NCBI GenBank assembly: GCA_030408475.1
Contig: JAUHQG010000037.1
Coordinates: 1-32,757 of the forward strand
Reading direction: 5' to 3'
DNA: 32,757 nt
DNA from: Candidatus Amphrikana amoebophyrae
Lineage (GTDB): Bacteria; Chlamydiota; Chlamydiia; Chlamydiales; JACRBE01
In this document: positions 13,939 through 23,565 of the stretch, one piece after another
Layout: the number at the start of each line of letters is the position of its first letter
How positions within the stretch are numbered: the stretch's first letter is position 1
Made by a program: the position numbers and the translations under genes
The notes under the pieces: generated by a model
What the model was told of the DNA's origin: nothing
Database searches by the model: none
Seen by the model: only the letters and a program-made list of their open reading frames with translations

Positions 13939-14666
13939 AATTGAGTCTCTAATTGAATTTTTCGCTTCAATTCTTCAAGAGCTAAAATAGGGAGATATGT
14001 TCCAAAATGAGAGCAGTCAGTCTCTAGAAATCGCTCAATAATTCGCCGTTTCTTATTGACAAGTGCAACGGTTGCATTATTTAGCGGTTGCTTTGCCTTT
14101 TCTAAAATCAGGAGTATTTCTTCAAAAGCGAGCTTAATGTGGTCGCGACTTGCAGGAGAAGATTTCATGAGATCAAAGAAAGAGGGGGTGATATTTAAAG
14201 AGCGAAAAGAAGTTAGATAGTTGTCGTAATATTTAGAAATCTCTTTAGAAAGGGCTGATCCAGTAAGAATATATACCTTAGAGTCTTTAAACAGAAGAGT
14301 TTGAAGAATAGTAATTTTGCCAATGGAGTGATTGTGCTCGATTTGGATGAGCTCACCTTGACCCGCTTGCGTTTCGATAGGGCCAAGTGAAAAGCAAGTT
14401 TGATTCCTATCTTTATTGTTAGCAGCAATATTGGCTTCTATATACTCTTTTGGTGGAATTTTACACTCATATATATTGAGTGAGATTGAAGGGTAAAAAA
14501 TGGCGTTAAGCTTTTTATCGATATAGGCGATCTTTGATTTTTTAGCATTTTTAGATTGATCAGCCACAATCCATTTTTTAGGAGGAGAAAAATAACAAAC
14601 AGGATCACTAGCTATTAAAGAAATATAAGGAATTGTGAGTAAGATTAACAACCATTTAATTTTCAT
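13935..14666 (-). CDS. Predicted exported protein of unknown function
   Basis: 243 residues with an N-terminal signal peptide (about 1-20, cleavage near SLIAS). The mature part contains a CYFSPPKKWIVADQ segment and a TILQTLLFKDSKVYILTGSALS strand pair, followed by a helical C-terminal third rich in Lys and Glu. The first half resembles in style the small alpha/beta fold of PsbP/DUF1795-like proteins, but this is only an impression. Located between an 82-residue membrane protein gene (3-bp gap) and a lipoprotein gene (4-bp overlap). Confidence 0.6.
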   Translation of the reverse strand: MKIKWLLILLTIPYISLIASDPVCYFSPPKKWIVADQSKNAKKSKIAYIDKKLNAIFYPSISLNIYECKIPPKEYIEANIAANNKDRNQTCFSLGPIETQAGQGELIQIEHNHSIGKITILQTLLFKDSKVYILTGSALSKEISKYYDNYLTSFRSLNITPSFFDLMKSSPASRDHIKLAFEEILLILEKAKQPLNNATVALVNKKRRIIERFLETDCSHFGTYLPILALEELKRKIQLETQL

Positions 14667-14669
14667 TTA

Positions 14670-14918
14670 TTAACTACTATGAGAGTGAGTAGTCCCTTCT
14701 TGGTCAGGAGGTACTAATATTGTTATTGCTGCAATTGCAGCGGTAAGTCCTATTCCCCAACCCACCATGCTAATATTGATAGCCGTAGTAGCAGCATCTG
14801 CTGACCCTAAGCTAGAGTGTTCATTGGGATTGCTGCTACGAGTTTCATCATTTTCAAACGAGAAAGCGGGTGACATGCTCAAGCTGCATAATAAGAGTGT
14901 TATCAAAAATTTCTTCAT
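14670..14918 (-). CDS. Small exported membrane protein
   Basis: 82 residues from ATG 14918. An upstream TTG at 14954 is in frame, but the ATG puts a typical signal peptide (MKKFLITLLLCSLSMSPAFS) at the N-terminus. The mature protein has a Ser/Asn/Asp-rich stretch, one hydrophobic segment at about 51-69 with several Gly/Ala, and a His/Ser-rich tail (THSHSS). Unknown function. First gene of a minus-strand set that leads into transaldolase and divergent from the V-ATPase operon. Confidence 0.5.
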   Translation of the reverse strand: MKKFLITLLLCSLSMSPAFSFENDETRSSNPNEHSSLGSADAATTAINISMVGWGIGLTAAIAAITILVPPDQEGTTHSHSS

Positions 14919-15036
14919 AATTTTGAATATACGACAAAAGCTAAATATTGCCAATGAGGGATTTTACTAGATTTTTATTTCTCGATCATTTAGTGTATTT
15001 GAAGTTGGTAGACATCACCCCAAGGATACTTGAAAT

Positions 15037-15660
15037 ATGAAACTGATTGACTCTTCAGATAAAAAAGTTAAAAAGATCTGCGACGTTCTTGTTCGTGAAA
15101 CACTTGAGCCTGCTAAAAAACAAGCAGAAGAGATCATCGAAGAAGCTAATTTAGCTGCAAAAAAATGTATCGAACTGGCCCAACAAAAAGGGCGACAAAT
15201 TATTGAAAAAGCTCGTTTAGATGTTGAAGAAAAACAAAGAGTATTCGACTCTTCTTTGAAAGTTTCTTCACAAAAAGCTCTAACGGCTTTAAGAGACCAA
15301 ATTGAAAAGCAGCTCTTTTCAGATGAGCTAGATGCTCAAGTTTCTAAATATCTTTCTGAAAAAGATGTGGTAGCTAAGTTAATCGATGCACTTATTTCTA
15401 CCCTTAATAAAGAAGGGTTGAAAACTGATCTTGATGTCATTATTTCTAACAAATTTAAACCTGAAGAAATCAGCGCTGCTCTGTTAGAAGCGTCTCGATT
15501 AAGCCTATCGGATAAGGGTGTATCTGTGGCTTCAATGGATGGCGTTATTATTAAGTCTGTAGAAAAGTCATTTTCTATTGATGTCACAGATGAAGCTATC
15601 AAACTATTAATGTCTCGCTACGCTCAAGAGTCGTTAAGAAAAATCTTATTTAATCTTTAA
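15037..15660 (+). CDS. atpE: V-type ATP synthase subunit E
   Basis: 207 residues, peripheral-stalk subunit of the V/A-type ATPase. The first half is a long Lys/Glu/Ala-rich coiled coil (about 1-95), the second a compact domain (about 100-207), as expected for subunit E. AAGGAT is found 8 nt before ATG. First gene of the operon E, DUF2764-like, A, B, D, I, K, the order seen in Chlamydia and spirochaetes. I see no convincing promoter in the 118 bp upstream. Confidence 0.9.
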   Translation: MKLIDSSDKKVKKICDVLVRETLEPAKKQAEEIIEEANLAAKKCIELAQQKGRQIIEKARLDVEEKQRVFDSSLKVSSQKALTALRDQIEKQLFSDELDAQVSKYLSEKDVVAKLIDALISTLNKEGLKTDLDVIISNKFKPEEISAALLEASRLSLSDKGVSVASMDGVIIKSVEKSFSIDVTDEAIKLLMSRYAQESLRKILFNL

Positions 15661-15671
15661 TTAGGGCTTGC

Positions 15672-16451
15672 ATGAAAAACTATTATTTTCTTGCTAATGC
15701 TCTGCCGGAGCTGCTGATCGACTCAAAGCCTGTTATTTCATATATGGATGTCATGACGCTGTTTCAAGAGAACTTAACTGAATCGGATCTTGATCAAGTG
15801 AAGACTCTTCGCTTGTATTATGACATTCTTAACATTCAACGATTAATGGAAGAAGAAGCGTTTGATTTTAGATCTAATTGGAGCTCGAATGAGTTGAAAG
15901 AGTCTTTGTTAAATTATGAAAACTTACCTCCTTTTGTTTTTGAGTTTTTTGAAGAGTTTTCAGATGTGAGCGATAGAATAGATAACTTCTCTAAATTAAT
16001 GAGTTGTTATTTTGATATGGCTTCTAAAAAAACTACGGTTTTAGCTGATATTCTTCAGTTTGAAAAAGAATTAAGACTCACTTTAATTGGTTATAGAGCT
16101 CATAGGCTTGATCTAGACTTAGCTCATGAGCTTAGATTTGAAGATCTCGAGAGTGATTTAATTATCGACTTATTAGCTAAAAAGGACCATTCGAATTTTG
16201 ATTTCGGTCCAAAATATGCACAATTAAATGAAATGTTGGAAACCTCTTTAGGTAACCCGCTAAAAGAAGAGAAAGCTCTCAATACATTTCGTTTCAATTT
16301 TTATTCTCATTACCAAGTGGGTCACCCATTTTCCTTACATTTTCTACTCGCATTTGTGATGCAGTTAATGATTATAGAGGATTTTGAAGGACACGACTCA
16401 ATGAGAGGAGAGCAAATCCTCAATTCAATCGCGCAAATAGGTACACCATGA
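15672..16451 (+). CDS. V-ATPase operon protein, DUF2764-like (candidate subunit C)
   Basis: 259 residues, soluble and acidic, starting YYFLANALPELL. A hypothetical gene in this position, between E and A, is conserved in chlamydial and spirochaetal V-ATPase operons and belongs, as I recall it, to DUF2764. By position and helical, acidic character it probably stands in for subunit C/d, which links the rotor to the membrane ring; this is inference. It overlaps atpA by 4 bp (ATGA), so strict coupling is expected. Confidence 0.75.
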   Translation: MKNYYFLANALPELLIDSKPVISYMDVMTLFQENLTESDLDQVKTLRLYYDILNIQRLMEEEAFDFRSNWSSNELKESLLNYENLPPFVFEFFEEFSDVSDRIDNFSKLMSCYFDMASKKTTVLADILQFEKELRLTLIGYRAHRLDLDLAHELRFEDLESDLIIDLLAKKDHSNFDFGPKYAQLNEMLETSLGNPLKEEKALNTFRFNFYSHYQVGHPFSLHFLLAFVMQLMIIEDFEGHDSMRGEQILNSIAQIGTP

Positions 16452-18241
16452 CAGAAGAAAAAGTAGGAATTTTTGCTAAAGGGCATGTGACTCAAGTTTT
16501 CGGAAACTTAATTCACGTTCAATTTGAGGGTGACATTCGCCAAGGTGAAGTTGCATTTGTTAAAGTAGATGACATGTTGCTTAAAGCAGAAGTTATTGAA
16601 GTTTATGGCAATCATGCTAAAGTTCAGGTATTTGAAGATACTCGCGGCATCGAGTACAAAACACCTGTTGAGTTTCATTTTCACCTACTTGAGGCTGAAC
16701 TTGGGCCCGGGTTGTTATCTTCTATTTTTGATGGCCTTCAAAACCCTCTTGAAAAAGTGGGAGAAATCTCTGGTCTCTTTTTAAATCGCGGAGTATATGT
16801 CCCGCCACTTGACAGAAAACGCAAGTGGGGCTTTCATCCTGTTGCTAAAGTGGGATCAGTTCTAAAGAGGGGAGATGAAATTGGTTACACCATGGAAGGT
16901 CGTTTTCATCATCAGATCATGCTTCCTTTTACTTTATATGGCGAATATACGCTCACTTGGGTTGCTGATGGCGGTTCATTTACAATTGAAGATGTTATCG
17001 CAAAAGTAAAGGATAGTACAGGTGCTGAAATTGAATTAACTATGCTTCAAAAATGGCCAATAAAAGCTCCACTTTTCCAAGGGAAAAAGATTCGCGCAGA
17101 TGAAATGATGGATACGGGCAACCGCATTATTGATACTCAGTTTCCTATATTAAAGGGGGGGACATTTTGTACTCCAGGACCTTTTGGTGCAGGAAAAACT
17201 GTTTTGCAACACCACCTATCTAAATACTCAGCCGTTGACATTGTTTTGGTTTGCGCTTGTGGAGAAAGAGCTGGTGAAGTTGTTGAAGTTTTGAAAACTT
17301 TCCCTCATTTAATTGACCCTCACACAAACGAACCCCTGATCAACCGAACTATTTTGATTTGTAACACCTCTTCGATGCCTGTTAGTTCACGTGAGGCTTC
17401 TATATATATGGGAGTTACTATCGCTGAATACTATCGCCAAATGGGGCTAAACCTTTTGTTATTAGCAGATTCAACATCACGTTGGGCGCAAGCTATGAGA
17501 GAAATGTCGGGTAGATTGGAAGAGATTCCTGGTGAAGAAGCTTTCCCAGCTTATTTATCTTCAAGAATTGCAGCTTTTTATGAAAGATCAGGCGTTGTTT
17601 CTTTAGCTAATGGTAAAAAAGGATCACTTACAATTGGGGGCGCAGTTTCTCCAGCGGGTGGCAACTTTGAAGAACCTGTGACTCAAGCTACTTTAGCTGT
17701 TGTTGGCGCCTTTTTAGGATTGTCAAGAGAGAGATCAAATGCGAGAAAATACCCTTCAATTGATCCTATGATTTCTTGGTCTAAATATACTGAAACTGTG
17801 GGTAAAGAGCTCAGCTCTAAATCTAAAGATTGGGCTCGAGTCGTTCAAGAAGCTGACCAAATACTAAGAAGTGGTGATGAGATCAGAAAAAGAATGGAAG
17901 TTGTAGGTGAAGAGGGGATCAGTATTGATGATCAACTCGTTTATTTGAAAGCAGAGCTTTACGACTTTGCTTACTTGCAGCAAAATGCTTTTGACAAGGA
18001 AGACACTTATTGCCCACTTAAACGTCAAATTGAATTAATCGAAATAATCCGACTCATTTTTGATAGCGATTTTGCTTTCAGCAGTCACGATGAAGCTAGA
18101 TCTTATTTCTTGAATTTACAAAATGACATCAAGAATATGAACTTTACTGGATTTCATTCAGAACGCTATTTAGCTGCGGCTGAGAACATTAGAAAAGTAA
18201 TTGCTTCAGCAAGCAAACAAAAAGAGGATGCCCTTTTATGA
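16448..18241 (+). CDS. atpA: V-type ATP synthase subunit A (catalytic)
   Basis: 597 residues, close to the usual 590. The P-loop is GPFGAGKT at 244-251, the catalytic glutamate lies in CGERAGE (Glu273), and [14 protein letters not shown](E)[12 protein letters not shown] is the family signature. The A-type insertion (non-homologous region, about 110-190) is present. It makes ATP/ADP conversion sites with subunit B. Overlaps both neighbours by 4 bp. Confidence 0.97.
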   Translation: MTEEKVGIFAKGHVTQVFGNLIHVQFEGDIRQGEVAFVKVDDMLLKAEVIEVYGNHAKVQVFEDTRGIEYKTPVEFHFHLLEAELGPGLLSSIFDGLQNPLEKVGEISGLFLNRGVYVPPLDRKRKWGFHPVAKVGSVLKRGDEIGYTMEGRFHHQIMLPFTLYGEYTLTWVADGGSFTIEDVIAKVKDSTGAEIELTMLQKWPIKAPLFQGKKIRADEMMDTGNRIIDTQFPILKGGTFCTPGPFGAGKTVLQHHLSKYSAVDIVLVCACGERAGEVVEVLKTFPHLIDPHTNEPLINRTILICNTSSMPVSSREASIYMGVTIAEYYRQMGLNLLLLADSTSRWAQAMREMSGRLEEIPGEEAFPAYLSSRIAAFYERSGVVSLANGKKGSLTIGGAVSPAGGNFEEPVTQATLAVVGAFLGLSRERSNARKYPSIDPMISWSKYTETVGKELSSKSKDWARVVQEADQILRSGDEIRKRMEVVGEEGISIDDQLVYLKAELYDFAYLQQNAFDKEDTYCPLKRQIELIEIIRLIFDSDFAFSSHDEARSYFLNLQNDIKNMNFTGFHSERYLAAAENIRKVIASASKQKEDALL

Positions 18242-19545
18242 GAAAAGTTTATGAGAGAATTGTAGATATTAGAGGGAGTCTTCTCACTGTAATGGCTACT
18301 GGGGTTAAATTAGGTGAGCTCGCTATGATCGAGCGTAAAAACAAAACATCTACCTACGCCTCTGTTTTAAAAATTGAAAGAGAAAAAGTGACGCTTCAAA
18401 CTTTTGAAGACACTCGTGGAATCTCTACAGGTGATAAGGTTACTTTTCTATCTCAACAAGTAAAAGCTACTTGTGGAGATGAATTGCTTGGTAGACGTTT
18501 TAGTGGTTTTGGTAAGCCAATAGATGATGGTCCAGAATGTCATGGATCTCAGATTGAAATTGGTCAACCTTCATTTAATCCGGTAAAAAGAGTTATACCT
18601 CATCAACTTGTACGTACTAACATTCCTATGATTGATGTTTTTAACTGCTTGGTAAAATCTCAAAAAATACCTATATTTTCCGTGCCAGGTGAGCCTTACA
18701 ACGAACTTTTAATGCGTATAGCGAACCAAACCGATGCTGAGATTGTTATTATTGGTGGTATGGGACTTCGTTATGATGACTATTTGTCTTTCATTGATAA
18801 TGCTGAAAAATCTGGCTCGATGGAAAAAACCATCATGTACACCCACTTAGCTACTGATCCTGCCGTGGAGTGCCTTTTGGTTCCTGATATGGCTTTAGCT
18901 GTTGCTGAACAGTTTGCAATTGAAGGTAAAGATGTTTTAGTTCTTTTGACCGATATGAGCGCTTTCGCTGATTCTATAAAAGAAATTATGATCTCTATGG
19001 ATCAAATCCCTTCCAATCGAGGTTATCCAGGTTCTTTATATTCTGATTTAGCTTCCCGTTATGAAAAAGCGGTTGATATTGATGGAAATGGATCAATTAC
19101 TTTGATTTCTGTTACCACAATGCCGGGAGGAGATATTACTCACCCTATTCCTGATAACACAGGGTATATTACAGAAGGTCAGTTCTATCTAAATGGTGGA
19201 CGTATTGACCCGTTTGGTTCTTTATCTAGGTTAAAGCAACAAGTTATTGGATCTGTGACACGGGAAGATCACTCTGAAGTGGCTAATACTTTAATTAGGC
19301 TTTATGCCGAATCTCAAAAATCTAAAGAGCGTCAAAGTATGGGCTTTAAATTGTCGAGATGGGATCAAAAGCTTCTTAACTATAGCTCGTTTTTTGAAAG
19401 CGAATTAATGGATCTTGAAGTGAATATTTCACTTGAAGAAGCTCTTGATAAAGGGTGGAAAATGCTTTCAGATTGTTTTGAAATAAGCGAAGTAGGAATG
19501 AAAGAGTCACTTGTTGAAAAATATTGGCCAAAAGTTACAAGTTGA
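18238..19545 (+). CDS. atpB: V-type ATP synthase subunit B (non-catalytic)
   Basis: 435 residues. It has the regulatory B-subunit fold with no P-loop; [16 protein letters not shown] replaces the Walker A region. Also typical are LVLLTDM(S)AFADSIKEI, the [18 protein letters not shown] region and the [19 protein letters not shown] region. Forms the hexameric head with subunit A. 4-bp overlap with atpA. Confidence 0.97.
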   Translation: MRKVYERIVDIRGSLLTVMATGVKLGELAMIERKNKTSTYASVLKIEREKVTLQTFEDTRGISTGDKVTFLSQQVKATCGDELLGRRFSGFGKPIDDGPECHGSQIEIGQPSFNPVKRVIPHQLVRTNIPMIDVFNCLVKSQKIPIFSVPGEPYNELLMRIANQTDAEIVIIGGMGLRYDDYLSFIDNAEKSGSMEKTIMYTHLATDPAVECLLVPDMALAVAEQFAIEGKDVLVLLTDMSAFADSIKEIMISMDQIPSNRGYPGSLYSDLASRYEKAVDIDGNGSITLISVTTMPGGDITHPIPDNTGYITEGQFYLNGGRIDPFGSLSRLKQQVIGSVTREDHSEVANTLIRLYAESQKSKERQSMGFKLSRWDQKLLNYSSFFESELMDLEVNISLEEALDKGWKMLSDCFEISEVGMKESLVEKYWPKVTS

Positions 19546-19554
19546 GGTTGAAAA

Positions 19555-20175
19555 TTGTCTGAAATAAGACTGACCAAAAATGAGCTGAGAAATCAGCAAC
19601 ATAAGCTCGATCAATTGACGCGCTATCTTCCTACATTGCAACTAAAAAAAGCGATGTTGCAACTCGAAGTAGGCCAAGTTCAGGCTAGAATTGTTCAGTT
19701 GACGCTTCAGTTCGATAAGTTAATGGCAAGCGCCCGTGAGTTTTCTAAATTGTTTAGTGATAGTGGAGCTAAAGAACTTTTTGAAGGGATGCAAATTAAA
19801 GAGGTTCTTTCTACATTTGAAAATATTGCAGGTGTCGAGATACCAGTTTATGAAGGGGTTGAGTTTAATTCACCCTCATATTCACTAATAGTAGCCCCTT
19901 TTTGGTGGGATAGTGCCTTATTTTCTATGAGAGAATTGATTAAAAAGAAAAAAGAAATCGAATTTGCTCAGAAGAAAAAGGCGGTTTTAGAAGAAGAATT
20001 GAGGTCTGTATCTATAAGAGTTAATCTTTTTGAAAAGATATTAATTCCAAGAACAAATCGCAATATTAAAAAAATCAAAGTATTTTTAGGCGACCAACAA
20101 TTGTCTGCGGTAGCAACATCTAAAGTGGCTAAGCAAAAAATGATGAAAAAGGCTGAAGAGGAGAGCATGGTATGA
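19555..20175 (+). CDS. atpD: V-type ATP synthase subunit D
   Basis: 206 residues from a TTG start at 19555 with GAGG 6 nt upstream; no ATG is available near. The sequence LTKNELRNQQHKLDQLTRYL, then LQLKKAMLQLEV, is typical of subunit D, the central rotor stalk, with long N- and C-terminal coiled coils (about 1-70 and 130-206) and a small middle domain. The stop overlaps the atpI start (ATGA). Confidence 0.92.
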   Translation: MSEIRLTKNELRNQQHKLDQLTRYLPTLQLKKAMLQLEVGQVQARIVQLTLQFDKLMASAREFSKLFSDSGAKELFEGMQIKEVLSTFENIAGVEIPVYEGVEFNSPSYSLIVAPFWWDSALFSMRELIKKKKEIEFAQKKKAVLEEELRSVSIRVNLFEKILIPRTNRNIKKIKVFLGDQQLSAVATSKVAKQKMMKKAEEESMV

Positions 20176-22091
20176 TTTCTGATGTAAAAAAGATGCTCTT
20201 TATAGGAGTAAAAGAAGACTTAGATCTCTTTTTCTCTCGCGCTCAAACTGTGGGTAGAATTGAATTTATTCGTGGCAAAGAAAAAGCAATTGCTCCATTT
20301 CCTAAATATATTGAAGAAATGGTTTCGGCTATGAAGGTTCTTAAGCATTATCCTTCAGAAGATACTCAATTTCCAGATGATTCTGACGCTCATGAAATAG
20401 TAGAGCGAATTTTGCATTTACAAAAGAAAATGGAGACCCTTCAAGAAGAACGCATTCATATTAAAGCTGAAATTGAGAAAATGCGTCCTTTAGGCGATTT
20501 TTCCTTAGTTGATGTTCAAACATTTGAAAGATTATCTAATAAAAATATGATATTTTTCTCTTGTAAAAGAGGTCATAAAGAGAGGGATGATTTTCCAGAA
20601 TCTCTTATCTATATTACCTCAGATCATGAGCTCGATTTTTTCATGTATGTTGGCAAAAAATGTCCTGAATACAACAATTTAAATGAGCTCACATTCACTC
20701 ATACTCTATCTGAGTGGAGAGAGAAAGATGTAAAGTGGAAGCGTAGTATTAAAGAGGTTGAAAATAAGCTCAAAGAAATGGCTTCTCTTTATGACTATCT
20801 CTATCGAAATCTTACTCTTCAGCTGAACCATGTTAATTTAGTTCATGCTAAAGATTTAAGTGAGCCACACTTGGAAGGTAAACTATTTGCCATTAACGGG
20901 TGGGTTCCTAAGAAAAAAGAGAATGAAGTTGCTTCTTTATGTGACAGTTTAGGTGTTCATTTTGAAGATGTTGCTATTGAAAAAGATGATCGCATACCTA
21001 CTTATATGGAAAATAAAAAAGCGGGAGCTATGGGCGAAGATTTAGTCCATATCTATGACACTCCAGCCCCTGAAGATAAAGACCCTTCAAGATGGGTCTT
21101 ATTTGCTTTCACTCTCTTTTTTGCGATGATTGTTTCAGATGCTGGTTATGGATTTTTATACTTTTTGATCGCTATTTTCCTCAGATGGAAAGTGTATAAG
21201 AAAGCAGCCGAAATGATGAAAAGGTTTATTAAATTGGTTTTGCTCTTATCTACTGCTGCTATGATTTGGGGTGTATTCACTTGCTCATACTTCAGCGTAA
21301 ATGTGGCGCCTGATAACCCCATTAGTAAGTATTCATTGCTCAATTATCTCACTGAGAAAAAAGCTCAGTACCATATTAAGCATAAAGATGATGTTTACCA
21401 AGAGTGGGTGAAAAGATTTCCAAGTCTAGAGCATGTTACTACTTCAACTGAGTTTTTGACCGACGCAGTAGTAGCTACTCAAAACAACAAAGTGTATGCC
21501 ATCATTAAAGAATTTAACGACAATATTTTAATGGAGTTTTCTCTACTGGTTGGTATCATCCACGTAGCTCTCTCATTTTTGCGGAATTTACGCAAGTGTT
21601 TTGCAGGTCTTGGATGGGTGGCCTTCATGGTCGGATGCTACTTCTTCTTCCCGAAAATGCTAAATGCTACCACTATCATGAATTTCATGGGGGTTATTAG
21701 CAAGGCAGGTGCCTATATTATTGGCTACCAATTGCTTATTGGAGGAATGATTTTTGCAACGGTTGCATCTTTAATACAAAACAAGATGAAAGGTATTGGC
21801 GAAATTGTAACGGCTATTCAAATTTTTGCTGATGTCTTATCTTATTTAAGGCTTTATGCTTTAGGTTTAGCCGGCATGATTATGGCAGCAACATTTAATG
21901 AAATGGGAGCTCAAGTACATTGGGCAATTGGAGTCTTTATTACAGTGGCTGGACACGCAGTCAATATTGTACTTGGAATTATGGGAGGAGTGATCCACGG
22001 TTTACGTCTCAATTTTTTAGAGTGGTATCATTACTCGTTCGAGGGTGGAGGAAAGATCTTCAACCCATTAAGAAGTTTAAAAGTTAAGTAA
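20172..22091 (+). CDS. atpI: V-type ATP synthase subunit I (membrane stator)
   Basis: 639 residues. The N-terminal cytosolic half (1 to about 300) is alpha/beta with a coiled coil; the C-terminal half has about eight helices. The essential arginine of the half-channel is in SYLRLYALGLAGMIMA. The family's PSRWVLFAFTLFFAMIVSDAGYG segment marks the first helix. It carries ions past the K ring. 12 bp from atpK. Confidence 0.95.
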   Translation: MISDVKKMLFIGVKEDLDLFFSRAQTVGRIEFIRGKEKAIAPFPKYIEEMVSAMKVLKHYPSEDTQFPDDSDAHEIVERILHLQKKMETLQEERIHIKAEIEKMRPLGDFSLVDVQTFERLSNKNMIFFSCKRGHKERDDFPESLIYITSDHELDFFMYVGKKCPEYNNLNELTFTHTLSEWREKDVKWKRSIKEVENKLKEMASLYDYLYRNLTLQLNHVNLVHAKDLSEPHLEGKLFAINGWVPKKKENEVASLCDSLGVHFEDVAIEKDDRIPTYMENKKAGAMGEDLVHIYDTPAPEDKDPSRWVLFAFTLFFAMIVSDAGYGFLYFLIAIFLRWKVYKKAAEMMKRFIKLVLLLSTAAMIWGVFTCSYFSVNVAPDNPISKYSLLNYLTEKKAQYHIKHKDDVYQEWVKRFPSLEHVTTSTEFLTDAVVATQNNKVYAIIKEFNDNILMEFSLLVGIIHVALSFLRNLRKCFAGLGWVAFMVGCYFFFPKMLNATTIMNFMGVISKAGAYIIGYQLLIGGMIFATVASLIQNKMKGIGEIVTAIQIFADVLSYLRLYALGLAGMIMAATFNEMGAQVHWAIGVFITVAGHAVNIVLGIMGGVIHGLRLNFLEWYHYSFEGGGKIFNPLRSLKVK

Positions 22092-22103
22092 GGAGAATAT
22101 ATT

Positions 22104-22526
22104 ATGGATTTTGCTATGGCAGGGCCTGCAATCGTTTTAGGATTAGGCTGCGTAGGAAGTGCGATTGGTTGTGGAATTGCTGGAATGGCATCTCACGGTG
22201 TGATGGCAAGAGTAGACGATAATCACGGTAAATTTATTGGAATGTCAGCGGTGCCGTCATCTCAAGCTATTTATGCATTTATTTTAATGCTACTGATGCG
22301 TGATGCGATACGAACTAATTCACTTTCAGCTATGAGTGGGGTTGTTATTGGTGCTGCTGTTGGTGCAGCGATTTTATTATCAGCCGTTTATCAGGGAATG
22401 TGCGCTGCAACGGGTATTCAAGCCGCCGCAAAGCAACCTTCAATTTTTGGTAAATGTTTTGCCGCACTTGGGATTGTGGAGTCATTTTCACTCTTCGCCT
22501 TTGTGTTTGCTCTTTTACTCTTATAA
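22104..22526 (+). CDS. atpK: V-type ATP synthase subunit K (ion-binding ring)
   Basis: 140 residues, four helices forming two hairpins. Only the second hairpin carries the ion-binding carboxylate (Glu126 in GIVESFSLFAF). The first has Gln54 in VPSSQAIYAF. Gln97 (VYQG) and Ser53 complete a pocket matching the sodium ligands of Enterococcus hirae NtpK (Thr64, Gln65, Gln110, Glu139), with Ser for Thr. AAGGAGA precedes ATG. The stop abuts the next start. Confidence 0.93.
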   Translation: MDFAMAGPAIVLGLGCVGSAIGCGIAGMASHGVMARVDDNHGKFIGMSAVPSSQAIYAFILMLLMRDAIRTNSLSAMSGVVIGAAVGAAILLSAVYQGMCAATGIQAAAKQPSIFGKCFAALGIVESFSLFAFVFALLLL

Positions 22527-23417
22527 ATGGTTTTCGAAAAAGTAGCGTGCATTGTCAATTACTGCACGCAAGATTATCGATACTTAGACCTTTGTCTATT
22601 TGAGTTAAAAAAGCTTTTTCCAACTATTATAGTCCCTGTCTGCGATCACTTTTATAACGGTGAACCAGAAAACAGGGACTTGCTTTCAAAGGGATATCAA
22701 GATCATCCCGATATTCAATTTATAGAGTTTGCTTTTGGTGAAAGACTATATGGTTTAAGCCCTCTTTTATATGATGAGAGTAAAACCATTCATTATTGGC
22801 ACTCGACCGCTCGTTATGTGGGGTATCACTATTTGCCGAATTCAATAGAATGGGTCCTATTTTTAGATATTGATGAAATAATTGATCTAGAGCGATTTAC
22901 AAAGTGGTTTAAATCTGGAGAATATAATAAGTATGACGCTCTAAGATTCGATAGCTATTTCTATTTTAGAGAGCCTACTCAAAGAGCTAAAACGTATACT
23001 CAAAATGCTTTGATGTTGCGCAAGTCAAAATGTCACGCTGATTTACTTTTAGTTGTGGCCGAAAGAATGGGAACGTTTGATCGAATACTCGGTGAAAGAA
23101 TTGAGCATGTAAGGGGACTAGATGACGCTCCTTTGTTTCATCACTATTCTTGGGTGAGATCTCATGAAGAGCTTTTTCACAAAGTGAAATGTTGGGGACA
23201 TCATAGTGAAAAAGATTGGACTGCTCTACTTAAGCAAGAGCTTGATCAAGGGTCAAGGGAGCGCGATCTACTATATAATTTGGAGTATGAGAAGTGTGAA
23301 ATGTACCACAATCCACTAAAGGTGGATATTACCTATAAAGGCTTGGGAAAATCTGAATTTAAAAATGTGGTAAAAGTAAATCATCGCTCAATATTAGAGC
23401 GTCACTTTCAGATTTAA
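22527..23417 (+). CDS. Glycosyltransferase-like protein, GT-A fold
   Basis: 296 residues, soluble. It begins VACIVNYCTQDYRYLDLCL, a GT2/GT92-like nucleotide-binding strand and helix. A DxD-type metal motif, LFLDIDE (Asp114, Asp116), sits at the usual place. Later segments contain many His/Trp/Tyr (HHYSWVRSHEELFHKVKCWGHH). Sugar donor and acceptor unknown. Its ATG directly follows the atpK stop with no gap and no clear ribosome binding site, so it is probably co-translated with the ATPase operon. Confidence 0.65.
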   Translation: MVFEKVACIVNYCTQDYRYLDLCLFELKKLFPTIIVPVCDHFYNGEPENRDLLSKGYQDHPDIQFIEFAFGERLYGLSPLLYDESKTIHYWHSTARYVGYHYLPNSIEWVLFLDIDEIIDLERFTKWFKSGEYNKYDALRFDSYFYFREPTQRAKTYTQNALMLRKSKCHADLLLVVAERMGTFDRILGERIEHVRGLDDAPLFHHYSWVRSHEELFHKVKCWGHHSEKDWTALLKQELDQGSRERDLLYNLEYEKCEMYHNPLKVDITYKGLGKSEFKNVVKVNHRSILERHFQI

Positions 23418-23565
23418 TAGAATGCTTTCATAGTCTGTTTACAAAATAAGCTTTTTTAAATCAATTGCATTTAGTAATTTTCTATAGGAGTGGTCAGGAA
23501 AAGGTTAATATTGTAAAAAAGAATTTTTCAAAAGAGTCTTTCAAGATTAATTATCAAAAACACTT

